Below are positions 8,451 to 17,495 of a stretch of DNA of 64,000 nt, in pieces. The stretch comes from Dasania sp. GY-MA-18. Its GTDB lineage: Bacteria; Pseudomonadota; Gammaproteobacteria; Pseudomonadales; Dasaniaceae. Positions within the stretch are counted from its first letter, which is position 1. Each line of letters starts with the position of its first letter. Under the pieces are notes generated by a model. That model saw nothing but the letters and a program-made list of their open reading frames with translations. It did not search any database and was not told the origin of the DNA. Where the stretch lies: NCBI RefSeq assembly GCF_024734385.1, contig NZ_JANHAP010000011.1, positions 99,266-163,265 on the forward strand. The letters are read 5' to 3'. The translations under genes were made by a program, and so were the position numbers.

Positions 8451-8705
8451 ATGACTGACATACAATTTTCAACTGACGAAAAAGAGCGCATAGTTCACAA
8501 AGTTAAAAGCTATTTTAACGACGAGCTAGAGCAAGACATAGGCAGCTTTGAGGCAGAGTTTTTACTTGATTTTTTCGCCAAAGAAATTGGCGCTTATTTT
8601 TATAATCGCGGTTTACAAGATGCACAAATGCTATTCACTGAAAAAGTCGAAGAGATAAGTTACTTAGTGCAAGAGTTAGAAAAGCCTACTGATTATAAAA
8701 AATAG
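8451..8705 (+). CDS. DUF2164 family small protein
   Basis: 84 residues, acidic, with no signal peptide or membrane segment. It matches the DUF2164 pattern: KERIVHKVKSYFNDEL, then IGSFEAEFLLDFFAKEIG and FYNRGLQDAQ. Members are small cytoplasmic proteins of unknown function, common in Proteobacteria. It follows the LysR gene closely and precedes the DUF748 gene by about 90 bp. Confidence 0.75.
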   Translation: MTDIQFSTDEKERIVHKVKSYFNDELEQDIGSFEAEFLLDFFAKEIGAYFYNRGLQDAQMLFTEKVEEISYLVQELEKPTDYKK

Positions 8706-8797
8706 TTGCCACGGTTAAAACTGGCTAATGGCCAGCGATTTTTATTAGCCTGTTTATTTGCAGCATTAACTAAACCATCACCGTACTGATTATCTTT

Positions 8798-11131
8798 ATG
8801 ACTATACCTGCCGCTTTACGCTCTAAACTCAGTAAACTTAGCCTTGCAGTTATTATTGTGCTGGCACTGCTACCTGAACTGCTGCGCTTTGCATTAATAC
8901 AAGCCACACCTAAAATGGGCTGGGGTGAATTAAGCATAGACGACATTAACCTCAATCTATTTACCGCCAATATAGAAATAGAACAACTAGCACTTAAGCA
9001 ACAAGGCCAGCCAGCCCTAACATTAAAAAAACTCAGCCTAGACTTAGATTGGTGGCAAACACTTAATGGCGTAGTCACTATAGAAGCCGTGGCCATAGAT
9101 GGCCTGCAAGCACAGCTTAGCCAACTCAGTAATGGCCAGTGGCAACTGCTAATACCGCCAGCCGATACCACAGCAACAGCTAAACAAACAGAAAGCGCTT
9201 TGCTACTACCAGCGCTTACCTTACAGCAATTCAAACTCAGCAATAGCTCGCTAGATGTACACGGCCAAACCTTAACGGGTAAATTTAGTATAACGCAGCT
9301 ACAGCTACAGCAGTTCAGCACCGTGCATGAGCAGCCTTTAGATTTACAAATAACTGCCGCTTGGAACAATGCCCCCATTACGCTAGCTGCCACCGGCAAT
9401 ATTCAATCCCAGCAACAGCAGCTAGTGGGTACATTAACACTGCAAAAACTACAGCTTAAAGATTTTGCGCAATTACTGGATTTAGATATCAGCGCACTGA
9501 CACAGCTAAACATTACTTTTAATACTCAGCGCAACCAACAAGGCGATATCAGTGCTGAAATAGACGGCACAGTCGTTATAGAACAGGCCAAAGCCCGCTA
9601 TAGAACACTAGTCCTGAATAACCAGCAACTGCAATGGCAGGGTAAAATCAACTTGGCTAAACAAGCTGATACTATTAACTATAACAGCAGCCACAATATA
9701 AGCATTAGTGAACTACAACTCATTAACAATAGTAATCAACAAGCACTGGCTCAGTTTAAGCAGCTAGCGCTTAAGGAACTAACTCTAGACCAAAATCTTG
9801 CTACGGCCGCCACTAGCTTACGCCTTGATAATTTACAATTGCTACCGCAAAAAGATGATAAAGACGCTAAATTTTATAATGGCTTGTTTCTGGCTGATAG
9901 TATTACTTATGCCCCGGATAGAGGCCTGGCAATTAAGCAAATCACAATTAATGACAGCCAGTACCACGCTTTAATTAATGACCAAGGTGAACTAGCTATC
10001 AACCCCATCAGCCAGTCATTGATTGCTGATTTTAATAACGCGGCTAGCACTGGCAGTACCAATAAACCCGTAGCCAAAACTAACGATGACAACAGCCGCA
10101 AACCCCTAGCCTTTGCTATTAATAACATTATGCTAGGCGGCGAAAGTTATTTATTTTTTGAAGATCAACGCTTTCAACCCAGCGTTAAACAAAAGCTACA
10201 GCTTAAAAATTTGTCGATAGCAAATATAACCAACCATGGCACCAACCAAACAGCTGCCATTAATTTAGACGCCGCCATGGGTGAGTTTTCTCAAATCCAG
10301 GCCAGCGGCGACATGGCCTTATTTTCTACGCCAGCCAGCGTTAATATTAAAGGCACTATGGAGGCCATAGAGCTAACTGATATTTCACCTTATGCCGAAT
10401 CTTATTTAGGTTACCAATTTAGTAAAGGCCAGCTAGACCATAAATTTACTGTTGCGCTTGCCGACCAACAGCTAAACGCCAGCAATAAACTCACCATCAG
10501 GCAGTTAGAATTACAGGCAGCCAAAAAGAATAAAAACCCCAGCATACAGCGTAAGTTAAATATTCCACTGGATATGGCCTTAAATGTTTTGCGCGACCGC
10601 AATAATAATATTGAATTAGAAATACCCATCAAAGGCCCTGTAGATAAACTGGGAATAGGGCTTAGCGATATTGTTAATGAGGCGCTCAGTAATTCGCTAG
10701 TGAGCGGTGCGACCCATTACCTAAAATATACCCTGCAACCCTATAGCAGTATTTTATTGGCCGCCGAATATTTAGGAGAGAAAGCAACCAGCATTAAACT
10801 ACAAGCGATGGAATTTGAACCGGGCAAAGCCGAGCTTGCTGACAATATCAATGACTACGCCAAAAAAGTGGTGCTGCTTATGCAACAACGGCCCCAGTTA
10901 AGTTTGAGCCTATGCGGTAGCGCCAATGCCAAAGATAAAACCGCACTGGCAAGCAGCCACAACAACGACGAAAGCCAGGTTGCCGACACGCAGCTTATAC
11001 AACTGGCCGAGCAACGCAGCAAAGCGGTGAAAAGTATTTTTATTGCCCAAGGCATAAGCAGCAAGCGCTTATATGTTTGCCAGGCCGGCTATAAAGCCAA
11101 AGGCCAACATGGGGTATTGCTAAGCTTGTAG
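8798..11131 (+). CDS. DUF748 / AsmA-like envelope protein with OmpA-like tail
   Basis: 777 residues. An N-terminal membrane anchor (about 12-32, LSLAVIIVLALLPELLRF) is followed by a long Gln-, Leu- and Asn-rich region with alternating hydrophobic beta-strand patterns, as in the AsmA/DUF748 group of large envelope proteins. These are now thought to form elongated lipid-transfer or assembly structures between the inner and outer membranes. The last 130 residues (LQAMEFEPGKAEL through AEQRSKAVKSIFIAQGISS) resemble an OmpA-type domain, a common ending in this family. The protein is shorter than the usual 1000 or so residues. The call rests on overall pattern and is moderately firm; the precise role is unknown. 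Confidence 0.7.
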   Translation: MTIPAALRSKLSKLSLAVIIVLALLPELLRFALIQATPKMGWGELSIDDINLNLFTANIEIEQLALKQQGQPALTLKKLSLDLDWWQTLNGVVTIEAVAIDGLQAQLSQLSNGQWQLLIPPADTTATAKQTESALLLPALTLQQFKLSNSSLDVHGQTLTGKFSITQLQLQQFSTVHEQPLDLQITAAWNNAPITLAATGNIQSQQQQLVGTLTLQKLQLKDFAQLLDLDISALTQLNITFNTQRNQQGDISAEIDGTVVIEQAKARYRTLVLNNQQLQWQGKINLAKQADTINYNSSHNISISELQLINNSNQQALAQFKQLALKELTLDQNLATAATSLRLDNLQLLPQKDDKDAKFYNGLFLADSITYAPDRGLAIKQITINDSQYHALINDQGELAINPISQSLIADFNNAASTGSTNKPVAKTNDDNSRKPLAFAINNIMLGGESYLFFEDQRFQPSVKQKLQLKNLSIANITNHGTNQTAAINLDAAMGEFSQIQASGDMALFSTPASVNIKGTMEAIELTDISPYAESYLGYQFSKGQLDHKFTVALADQQLNASNKLTIRQLELQAAKKNKNPSIQRKLNIPLDMALNVLRDRNNNIELEIPIKGPVDKLGIGLSDIVNEALSNSLVSGATHYLKYTLQPYSSILLAAEYLGEKATSIKLQAMEFEPGKAELADNINDYAKKVVLLMQQRPQLSLSLCGSANAKDKTALASSHNNDESQVADTQLIQLAEQRSKAVKSIFIAQGISSKRLYVCQAGYKAKGQHGVLLSL

Positions 11132-11154
11132 TGACACAAGCTTGTACGTACTAG

Positions 11155-11226
11155 TAAAGCGCCACAGCCCGCGGTGGCTAAGGCTTGCGTATAAGCCAAT
11201 GATAAAGGCGCTTTATGCTATTTTTT
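11155..11226 (+). terminator. Structured terminator after the DUF748 gene
   Basis: A 9-bp outer stem (TAAAGCGCC 11155-11163, GGCGCTTTA 11207-11215) encloses two smaller hairpins, one at 11161-11178 and one at 11182-11197, and a TTTTTT run follows at 11221. It ends transcription before the FabH-like gene. The first inner hairpin shares bases with the outer stem, so alternative folds are possible. Confidence 0.5.
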
Positions 11227-11280
11227 AGGCTACTGTTAACTCATACAATGCCTTGTTACTAAGAACAGCTTGAGACCACT

Positions 11281-12333
11281 ATGCGTTATGCCAATATCAC
11301 TGGCTGGGGCAAATGCCTGCCCCCCGCCATACTCAGCAACGACGACCTTGCTACCCTGTTAGATACCAACGACGAATGGATCACCACCCGCACCGGCATG
11401 AAAGAGCGCCGCATATCCCATGTGCCGGTGAGCAGCCTAGCCACTGTAGCCGCCGCCCGCGCGCTAGCCTGTGCCGGTAAACAGGCCACGGATGTAGAGC
11501 TGATTATTTTTGGCAGCACCACCTTTGACGAAATGTGCCCTAACGCCGCCTCCAATGTACAAAAGCAATTAGGCGCAGCTAATGCGGCCTGTATGGATGT
11601 GAATACCGCCTGCACCAGTGGCATGTATGCCCTGACTGTAGCCACCGCCATGATTAAAAGCGGGGTGGTAAACAATGCCATAGTGATAGGGGCGGAGGTG
11701 ATTTCTACCGTCATGGACTGGAGCAATCGCAATGTCGCTGTATTATTTGGCGATGGTGCAGGGGCTTTTTATTTACAAGCTGATGCCCAAGAGTGTGGTG
11801 TGATTGCCGAGTCTCTGGGCTGCTATGGCGAGTCCCGCGAAATATTGGCGGTTAATGGCTGGGGCTTAAAAGAAGCCAAAAATGCCGTTATTAACAATCA
11901 ACTACACTGGGCCTTTGAGGGCCAAGAGATATTTAAAAAAGCCGTTAGCGGTATGGATCAGGCCTGCCAAAAAGTTTTAGCCAAGTCAGAGATTAACGCC
12001 GATCAAATTGATTTAGTGGTGCCGCATCAAGCTAACCTACGCATTATCGACACCTTAGCCAAACGGCTAAAGCTGCCCCGCGACAAAGTATTTATTAACA
12101 TACAGCGCTACGGCAATATGTCGGCAGCTACCGCACCGGTAGCATTAGTGGAGGCCATAGAAGAGGGCAGAGTTAAACCCAACAGTTTAGTGCTAATGCC
12201 CGCCTTTGGCGGTGGCCTGACCTGGTCGGCGCACCTACTACGCTGGGGTGAACGCACCCACAGCCTGGGTGAAAGCGATGTAGAGCTAGCGCCCTGCAAT
12301 AAAACCGCGCTAGAACTTATTCGCCCAAACTAA
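11281..12333 (+). CDS. 3-oxoacyl-ACP synthase III family protein (FabH-like)
   Basis: 350 residues of the thiolase-fold KAS III family. The Cys-His-Asn triad is intact: Cys111 in NTACTSG, His249 in VPHQAN and Asn279 in YGNMSAA. FGDGAGAFYL is also present. These enzymes condense an acyl-CoA with malonyl-ACP. It lies apart from any fab cluster, so it is more likely a second FabH-type enzyme, such as the Pseudomonas stand-alone FabH-like proteins or a specialised synthase, than the housekeeping FabH. The last 25 residues extend beyond typical FabH. Transcription converges on the SCO1 gene, with a heptamer repeat array between them. Confidence 0.82.
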   Translation: MRYANITGWGKCLPPAILSNDDLATLLDTNDEWITTRTGMKERRISHVPVSSLATVAAARALACAGKQATDVELIIFGSTTFDEMCPNAASNVQKQLGAANAACMDVNTACTSGMYALTVATAMIKSGVVNNAIVIGAEVISTVMDWSNRNVAVLFGDGAGAFYLQADAQECGVIAESLGCYGESREILAVNGWGLKEAKNAVINNQLHWAFEGQEIFKKAVSGMDQACQKVLAKSEINADQIDLVVPHQANLRIIDTLAKRLKLPRDKVFINIQRYGNMSAATAPVALVEAIEEGRVKPNSLVLMPAFGGGLTWSAHLLRWGERTHSLGESDVELAPCNKTALELIRPN

Positions 12334-12342
12334 ATTTTTCCC

Positions 12343-12393
12343 TTGTAGCTTGTAGCTTGTAGCTTGTAGCTTGTAGCTTGTAGCTTGTAGCTT
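12343..12393. repeat. Heptanucleotide tandem array (TTGTAGC)n
   Basis: About 7.3 perfect copies of the 7-mer TTGTAGC. The array lies between the convergent stop codons of the FabH-like gene and the SCO1 gene, 8 bp from the latter. The same unit recurs at 17466-17495. Confidence 0.95.
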
Positions 12394-12401
12394 AAACAGT
12401 A

Positions 12402-13070
12402 TTATTCAAACCAATACCGTATAGAACCGTAGGCCTTAGCCATCATGGTGACGTTTATGGGCGAACGGAAAAACCCCACATAATGCCCCTGCGGATTAAT
12501 AATCGCCACATTGCCGCTGTGGTCGACCATATAGTTTTCACCACCGCCCGGTACTTTGGCAAAGGGAATATTGAGCTGAGTAGCAAAGCGGTGTATATCT
12601 AAAAACTCACCAGTTACGCCGGTAAATTCTTCGTGGAAAAACTTCACATACTGCTGCATTTTTTCGGGTGTGTCGCGGCCAGGATCTACCGACACCAAAA
12701 TAACCTGGGTGTCATCGGCAAACTCTGTACCGGTTTGCTTATCGTAAAACTGCTTTAACTGCGCCATGGTAGTGGGGCAAATATCCGGGCAAAAAGTAAA
12801 ACCAAAAAACACCAACGACCATTTACCCTGTAAATCTGCGGGTGTAAAAGCGCTGTTATCGCCTTTAACTAATTTAAAATCTTGCAGTGCTCTGGGGTTT
12901 TCAAACAAATAGGCACCATTATTTTTTATTTCTTCTTTGCTGAGTATAGGTGTGCGCGATAAGCCCTGTATAAACACAAACAAGACGATGGCAATAAAGC
13001 CTATAACGGCTGCTATTGTTAATTTTATGCCGCGCATTTGCTTACGGTTTAAACCATTATTATCAGCCAT
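12402..13070 (-). CDS. SCO1/SenC family copper chaperone for cytochrome oxidase
   Basis: 222 residues. One N-terminal membrane anchor (about 15-36) places the thioredoxin-like domain in the periplasm. Copper ligands are Cys94 and Cys98 in FCPDICP and His184 in MVDHSGN. SCO proteins deliver copper to, or reduce, the CuA site of oxidase subunit II. The start codon overlaps the cyoE stop by one base (TAATG), so it is translationally coupled to the haem o synthase gene. It is the last gene of the haem a/assembly operon. Confidence 0.92.
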   Translation of the reverse strand: MADNNGLNRKQMRGIKLTIAAVIGFIAIVLFVFIQGLSRTPILSKEEIKNNGAYLFENPRALQDFKLVKGDNSAFTPADLQGKWSLVFFGFTFCPDICPTTMAQLKQFYDKQTGTEFADDTQVILVSVDPGRDTPEKMQQYVKFFHEEFTGVTGEFLDIHRFATQLNIPFAKVPGGGENYMVDHSGNVAIINPQGHYVGFFRSPINVTMMAKAYGSIRYWFE

Positions 13071-13993
13071 TACAGCACTACCTCACCTGCTCGTCTTACC
13101 ACGGGAAATAAATAATGATCCGCTAACATAATCATATACAGCATCATTAAATATAAAATTGAAAACTTAAAAGTTGCCATGGGGGCTTTGGGTTTTTCGC
13201 GCATAATTTGTATAGCCCAGTATAAAAATATTAAACCCAATACCGTGGCGCCTATTAAATACAAAGGCCCACACATGCCGGTAGCAAAGGGCAATAAGGT
13301 TGCTGCAATTAACACTAAGGTGTACAGCATAATGTGGTAGGCGGTGTATTTAATGCCGTGGGTAACCGGCAACATGGGTATGCCTGCTTTGGCGTAATCA
13401 TCACGCCTATGTATGGCTAGCGCCCAAAAATGGGGCGGCGTCCAAGCAAATACGATTAGCATTAATAACAGGCCATGGCCATCTACACTATTGGTTACCG
13501 CCACCCAACCTAGTAACGGCGGTGCCGCACCGGGCAGGCCACCGATCACTATATTTTGTGGCGTGGCTCGCTTTAGCCATAAAGTGTATACACCGGCATA
13601 ACCCACCAGCGAGAAAAAAGTTAACCAAGCGGTAAGCTGGTTGATTTGCGTTAATAATATACCCATGCCCGTAATGGCCAGCACTGTGGCAAAAATAGCG
13701 GCTCCACTGCGGCTAACCCGGCCCTGTGCTACTGGCCGGTTATGGGTGCGCGCCATAATAATATCTATACGCTGATCCACTAAGTGATTGATCACGGCAC
13801 CCGCTGCCGCACACAGGCCTATGCCTATATTGCCATACAGCAGTATTTGCCAAGGCACACTGCCGGGGGTGGCCATAAACATGCCTATTACCGACGTTAA
13901 CAACATTAAGTAAACCACATTGGGTTTTGTTAATTCGTAATAGTCGCGCCAGTGCGCGCGTTGGGTAACGCTTTGCTGCAGGGTATTTGACAT
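13070..13993 (-). CDS. cyoE: Protohaem IX farnesyltransferase (haem o synthase)
   Basis: 307 residues, a polytopic UbiA-type prenyltransferase. The first aspartate-rich site is NHLVDQRID (69-77), followed by MARTHNRPVAQG; PPLLGWVAV and WTPPHFWALA are further family signatures. It adds a farnesyl group to haem b to give haem o, the precursor that CtaA converts to haem a for the aa3 oxidase encoded alongside. It sits between ctaA (33 bp upstream) and the SCO1 gene in one minus-strand operon. Confidence 0.95.
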   Translation of the reverse strand: MSNTLQQSVTQRAHWRDYYELTKPNVVYLMLLTSVIGMFMATPGSVPWQILLYGNIGIGLCAAAGAVINHLVDQRIDIIMARTHNRPVAQGRVSRSGAAIFATVLAITGMGILLTQINQLTAWLTFFSLVGYAGVYTLWLKRATPQNIVIGGLPGAAPPLLGWVAVTNSVDGHGLLLMLIVFAWTPPHFWALAIHRRDDYAKAGIPMLPVTHGIKYTAYHIMLYTLVLIAATLLPFATGMCGPLYLIGATVLGLIFLYWAIQIMREKPKAPMATFKFSILYLMMLYMIMLADHYLFPVVRRAGEVVL

Positions 13994-14026
13994 AGTACTT
14001 CTTTTTATTATCTCTATGAGTTTAGT

Positions 14027-15055
14027 TTACTGGCTACGGCTGGTTTGTACTTGGTAATTTAGGGTAACCATAACCAGTAGTAACAATGCGCCGCCTAGGT
14101 TGTGAGCCACGGCTATAGCCAGTGGAAATTTAAAGATGATATTCCCCAAGCCTAATAGCACTTGCAGGCTTAGCATAATGATGACAATTTTTGCCATGCG
14201 CTGAGTTGGGCTACGGGGCCCCAGCCGCAACATCATCATAGCCAAAATAATTAAATACACGCTGGTGATAATTGCACCTATACGATGGCTAAAATGTATG
14301 GCGATGCGCGACTCATTATCCATAGTGCCGCCCAAATAATTTGGGCCTATGGCCTGAAAAATATCAAAGCCCTGGCTAAAGTTCATAGCTGGTAACCACT
14401 GGTTTTGGCAAGTCGGTAAATCAGGGCAGGCTACTGCTGCGTAATTAGAGGTAGTCCAGCCGCCTAACGCGACTTGGCAGGCGACGATAATTAAACCCAG
14501 TAAGGCCCATTTTTTTAATGCTGTTACTTTTTGATAAACATCTTTAGGCAACTGCCAAGGATTATTGCTTAAACGTAGCGTTAGCAACCAATACAAACTA
14601 AAGGTGGTAAAGCCCCCCAGCAAATGCGCCGTAACGATTTGCGGCCACAGTTTAAGGGTGACCGTCCACATGCCAAACATGCCCTGCAAAATAATAAAGC
14701 CCAGCATAAACAAGGGTAGTTTAAAGGGTTGCTCTGGGCTGCGGTATTTAAAGGCCAGCGCCACTAAAATAATACTGATTAAACCCAGTGCCGAGGCAAA
14801 GTAACGGTGCACCATCTCCGGCCAGGTTTTGTCGTGTTCTACCGGCGTGTCGGGGAACAATTGATTGGCTTTTTCTACTTCGGTCGCAGTGTCTGGCCAA
14901 AACATATGGCCATAGCAACCCGGCCAATCGGGGCAACCCAAACCCGCATCAGCCAAGCGGGTAAACGCCCCCAAGCCTAGAACAAATACCGCCAATACCG
15001 TGCCAAACAGGGCCAGCTTAAAACCGGGCTTTCTTTTTTCTGCTGAGTTAAACAA
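14027..15055 (-). CDS. ctaA: Haem A synthase (COX15/CtaA)
   Basis: 342 residues with about eight membrane helices. The N-terminal motif GAFTRLADAGLGCPDWPGCYG is the standard CtaA/COX15 signature, and His residues in EMVHRYFAS, TAHLLGG, IHFSHRIGA and VAHNLGG are the expected haem ligands. The enzyme oxidises the methyl group of haem o to a formyl group, giving haem a. It lies in the oxidase assembly operon upstream of cyoE. It belongs to the longer proteobacterial type with paired Cys residues (CPDLPTCQ) in an external loop. Confidence 0.95.
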   Translation of the reverse strand: MFNSAEKRKPGFKLALFGTVLAVFVLGLGAFTRLADAGLGCPDWPGCYGHMFWPDTATEVEKANQLFPDTPVEHDKTWPEMVHRYFASALGLISIILVALAFKYRSPEQPFKLPLFMLGFIILQGMFGMWTVTLKLWPQIVTAHLLGGFTTFSLYWLLTLRLSNNPWQLPKDVYQKVTALKKWALLGLIIVACQVALGGWTTSNYAAVACPDLPTCQNQWLPAMNFSQGFDIFQAIGPNYLGGTMDNESRIAIHFSHRIGAIITSVYLIILAMMMLRLGPRSPTQRMAKIVIIMLSLQVLLGLGNIIFKFPLAIAVAHNLGGALLLLVMVTLNYQVQTSRSQ

Positions 15056-15095
15056 TGTTGTGGCCTCAACTTATTTTTTAATTATTTTCTAGCGG

Positions 15096-15118
15096 CTAGG
15101 AACTAGGAACTAGGAACT
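15096..15118. repeat. Short heptanucleotide array (CTAGGAA)3
   Basis: About 3.3 copies of CTAGGAA, starting 11 bp past the stop codon of the small membrane protein gene and before ctaA. The unit differs from the other heptamers in the window, but period and position are the same. Confidence 0.85.
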
Positions 15119-15129
15119 ATCAACTTTAA

Positions 15130-15765
15130 CTACTTCAACAAACGTTTCATATCCTTAATCACTTTTTTGCCCAAGTCATTTAAGGTGCCTTGCTGCAGGT
15201 CTTCGGCTTGGTAGTACATCATTAGCCAGCCGTGATGGTCGACCACATAAAAGCGATTTTCCGCTAGCTCCGCCACCGCTGAACCCGCCAGCAGTTGCTG
15301 TAAATCTTTTTTAGCGACATAGAGCATGTCAGTCGTGTTGTATTGTTCAGCTAACAAACCCTGTAGTGATTGACCCACGCTATCGTCGTAGTTTAGGTAT
15401 AAGCGTCGCACCTGTGGCACACGCCGCTCTAGGGCGTGATGGGCTTGGCGACTAAGGTATAACATGCGCTCGCAGCTGTGTTGGCATTCACTCCCACCTA
15501 TCACAACAAAGCTCCATTTAGGTTCGGGCTGGCTGTAGTCATAGGGCTGGCCGTTGCGTGTTGTTAACGGCAGCTCGGCTAGCTGTAGCGGCGGGGTAAT
15601 TAATACGCCATTATTCACTGTGCCTAAATCTAATACTTTATTATTGACCATGTAATACAGCAGTGTTGATAACAGTAATACCGCGACGGGTATACCGACT
15701 ATGGCATATAACACTGTGCGGCCACTACCGGCTTTACTCTGTTGTTTTGCTGCTAATTCTGTCAC
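15130..15765 (-). CDS. Membrane-anchored hypothetical protein of the oxidase assembly operon
   Basis: 211 residues with one N-terminal membrane segment (about 18-42, TVLYAIVGIPVAVLLLSTLL); the rest is probably periplasmic. The region from PEPKWSFVVIGG to YVVDHHGWLMMYYQ has the look of a degenerate thioredoxin/SCO-like fold: a Cys pair with CQHSC spacing about where SCO proteins have theirs, and DHHG resembling the SCO DHSG. It lies between SURF1 and ctaA, a position where many Pseudomonas-type clusters carry an uncharacterised protein. I suggest a role in oxidase maturation, by context only. Confidence 0.65.
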   Translation of the reverse strand: MTELAAKQQSKAGSGRTVLYAIVGIPVAVLLLSTLLYYMVNNKVLDLGTVNNGVLITPPLQLAELPLTTRNGQPYDYSQPEPKWSFVVIGGSECQHSCERMLYLSRQAHHALERRVPQVRRLYLNYDDSVGQSLQGLLAEQYNTTDMLYVAKKDLQQLLAGSAVAELAENRFYVVDHHGWLMMYYQAEDLQQGTLNDLGKKVIKDMKRLLK

Positions 15766-15796
15766 CCTGTTAACCCTTTTATTATTTGGCTTTAGG

Positions 15797-16567
15797 TTAT
15801 TGCTGCCGCGCCTTGCGCTGCTTGTATAGCGCCCAAAGGTTGGTATTGGCCAGCAACAGTATTATCACTGCCATCGCTGCCAGGCTAAACCACTGTACGG
15901 CGTAGCCGGTGTGCTTGGCGGGCTCTATATTAACCACCAGCCAATTGCGTTCTAACACTCCCGCTGCGCCTTGAGCTAAACGCAGCGAGTATGGAAACAT
16001 AGCCTGCTGCATTTCTTGTTGCAAGTGCTTAATGTCTAAAACCTGTGTCACTCTAGGCCATTTTTTGTTGTTATCGGCTGCCAGCTGCATCATGGTTGAT
16101 TGTGGTATATGCAACTGGCCAATTAATTGCTGCGGCCCCGCAGGCGGCGGTGGAATCGCAGGCAGGCTTAAACGGGCGGCATCGCCCTTAAGCCAACCGC
16201 GGTTAACCCATAGCCATTGGCTCTTATCAGCTGCGCCGCCATCTAACTCAAACGCTGTTAGCAGTTCGTAGCCAAAACTGCCGCGATAAATTTTATTATC
16301 CAGTAACAAGTTCCACTGCGGCAGATACTGGCCAGTCACGATGAGCGGTTGGTAACGGCTATCTGCGGGGTTTTCTAACTGGCTGATAGGCACCGGCGCA
16401 CTGGCCGCTCGCTGGCTGTACAGGGCCTTAAGTACGCGCTTTTGCTCGGCTCTATCTAGCTGCCAGCAACCCAGCCACAACAACAACGGCAGTAGCGCCA
16501 AGGCCAAGACTGTTGCCGGCCAGTTGATCGCTAGTGTTAATCTTGCTTTGGGCGCTGTTGTAGCCAT
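15797..16567 (-). CDS. SURF1 family cytochrome oxidase assembly protein
   Basis: 256 residues with a membrane helix at each end (about 16-34 and 228-246) and a soluble domain between, the standard SURF1 topology. Family motifs include LGCWQLDRAEQKR after the first helix, GSFGYELLTAF, WVNRGWL and HTGYAVQWFSLA before the second. SURF1 helps insert haem a into oxidase subunit I. It is probably the first gene of the minus-strand assembly operon, with a divergent small membrane protein gene 45 bp away. Confidence 0.93.
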   Translation of the reverse strand: MATTAPKARLTLAINWPATVLALALLPLLLWLGCWQLDRAEQKRVLKALYSQRAASAPVPISQLENPADSRYQPLIVTGQYLPQWNLLLDNKIYRGSFGYELLTAFELDGGAADKSQWLWVNRGWLKGDAARLSLPAIPPPPAGPQQLIGQLHIPQSTMMQLAADNNKKWPRVTQVLDIKHLQQEMQQAMFPYSLRLAQGAAGVLERNWLVVNIEPAKHTGYAVQWFSLAAMAVIILLLANTNLWALYKQRKARQQ

Positions 16568-16612
16568 AACTGTTGTGTATACTCTGGACTAACTTATAAC
16601 GGAGAATAAAAA

Positions 16613-16867
16613 ATGTGGTTAAAAGTTGTCATTATTATTTTATTTATTGCCCTGGTTATTAGCCTATTTACCGGCTTTGGCTTTTTAATAAAAGACCAAG
16701 GCGATAAACATCAAGACGGCCTGTGGAATTCTATCAGTGTTCGACTAATAATTGCGGTTTTATTAATGGGTTTTGTCACTTATGGCGTAACTACTGGGCA
16801 ATTAAAGTCGCAAGCCCCCTGGGGTAAGGGGCCGGTACCGCAGGCGGCTAAGCCTGTTGCTGAATAG
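16613..16867 (+). CDS. Twin-transmembrane protein, DUF2909 family
   Basis: 84 residues with two predicted helices (about 3-25 and 43-63) and a short Pro/Lys-rich tail. Pattern and placement beside SURF1 match DUF2909, a small family found next to aa3 oxidase assembly genes in gammaproteobacteria. It is the only plus-strand gene in the oxidase region. GGAG at 16602-16605 gives a ribosome binding site. The function is unknown; a role in oxidase assembly or stability is suggested by context. Confidence 0.75.
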   Translation: MWLKVVIIILFIALVISLFTGFGFLIKDQGDKHQDGLWNSISVRLIIAVLLMGFVTYGVTTGQLKSQAPWGKGPVPQAAKPVAE

Positions 16868-16989
16868 CTATAGTTCTTACTGGGCTTGATCCCGTATATT
16901 TTCTTTTTATTAGCGCGGTTACAATTTAGAAAGGGTTTCGCCCTCTTGGCCGAGGTACTTTTTCTTTGCACAAGAAGAAAGTTATGGAT

Positions 16990-17006
16990 GCCGGATCAAG
17001 TCCGGC
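16990..17006. repeat. Small extragenic palindrome
   Basis: GCCGGA and TCCGGC with a 5-base loop, in the long gap between the DUF2909 gene and ctaE. It resembles the cores of the larger palindromic units further downstream and probably belongs to the same dispersed family. Confidence 0.5.
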
Positions 17007-17071
17007 AGAGCCTGCCCCGCGACTGCCAGGAGTGTCTTGGGTAAGACAAAACTACTTCGGCTTAGTCACAG

Positions 17072-17394
17072 TCATTCCGGCGCAAGCCCACTACTGTCCG
17101 GAATAATCTCCTAATCGTCATACCCGCGAAAGCGGGTATCCAGTTACGATAAAAGGCCTACACACATCAACATTCAAATTTACCATTAACGACTATAAAT
17201 ACAGGCTGTTATTAAACTCAAAGTAATTTTCCTGGATTGATCTATTCCGTTGTTCTGGACCCCCGCTTTCGCGAGGGTGACGCATTAAAAATTGAGTCTC
17301 CATTCTGATTTAACGCGTTTCGTGCTTATAGTGTAGGCCGAAACGCATTTTCCTATAATTTATCCCGGACAGCTGTGGGCGCAAGCCGGAATCC
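17072..17394. repeat. Composite of REP-like palindromes in mirrored order
   Basis: Two unit types occur. Unit A (17072-17104) begins TCATTCCGGCGCAAGCC. Unit B (17116-17143) is a 28-bp element starting CGTCATACCCGCGAAAGCGG. Both recur downstream on the opposite strand: B' at 17255-17282 and A' at 17363-17394. The order A-B-B'-A' gives a symmetric block of about 320 bp with an AT-rich centre lacking genes. The type-B core is widely known as an extragenic palindrome of proteobacteria. Together with the small hairpin upstream this accounts for most of the 626-bp gene-free stretch 16868-17493. Confidence 0.75.
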
Positions 17395-17423
17395 AAAACC
17401 CTCCCTACATAAATTCACCCATA

Positions 17424-17457
17424 AAAAAACGGCAGTAGCTTTCGCCCCGCCGTTTTT
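17424..17457. terminator. Bidirectional intrinsic terminator after ctaE
   Basis: AAAAACGGC and GCCGTTTTT flank a 15-base loop, with an A-run on one side and a T-run on the other. It can terminate the ctaE operon on the minus strand and plus-strand transcription arriving from the palindrome region. Confidence 0.8.
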
Positions 17458-17465
17458 CTTTTTTC

Positions 17466-17495
17466 TTGTAGCTTGTAGCTTGTAGCTTGTAGCTT
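17466..17495. repeat. Heptanucleotide tandem array (TTGTAGC)4
   Basis: About four copies of the unit also seen at 12343-12393. The array reaches into the ctaE stop codon (TAA at 17494-17496), so its last bases form part of the coding sequence end. Confidence 0.9.
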
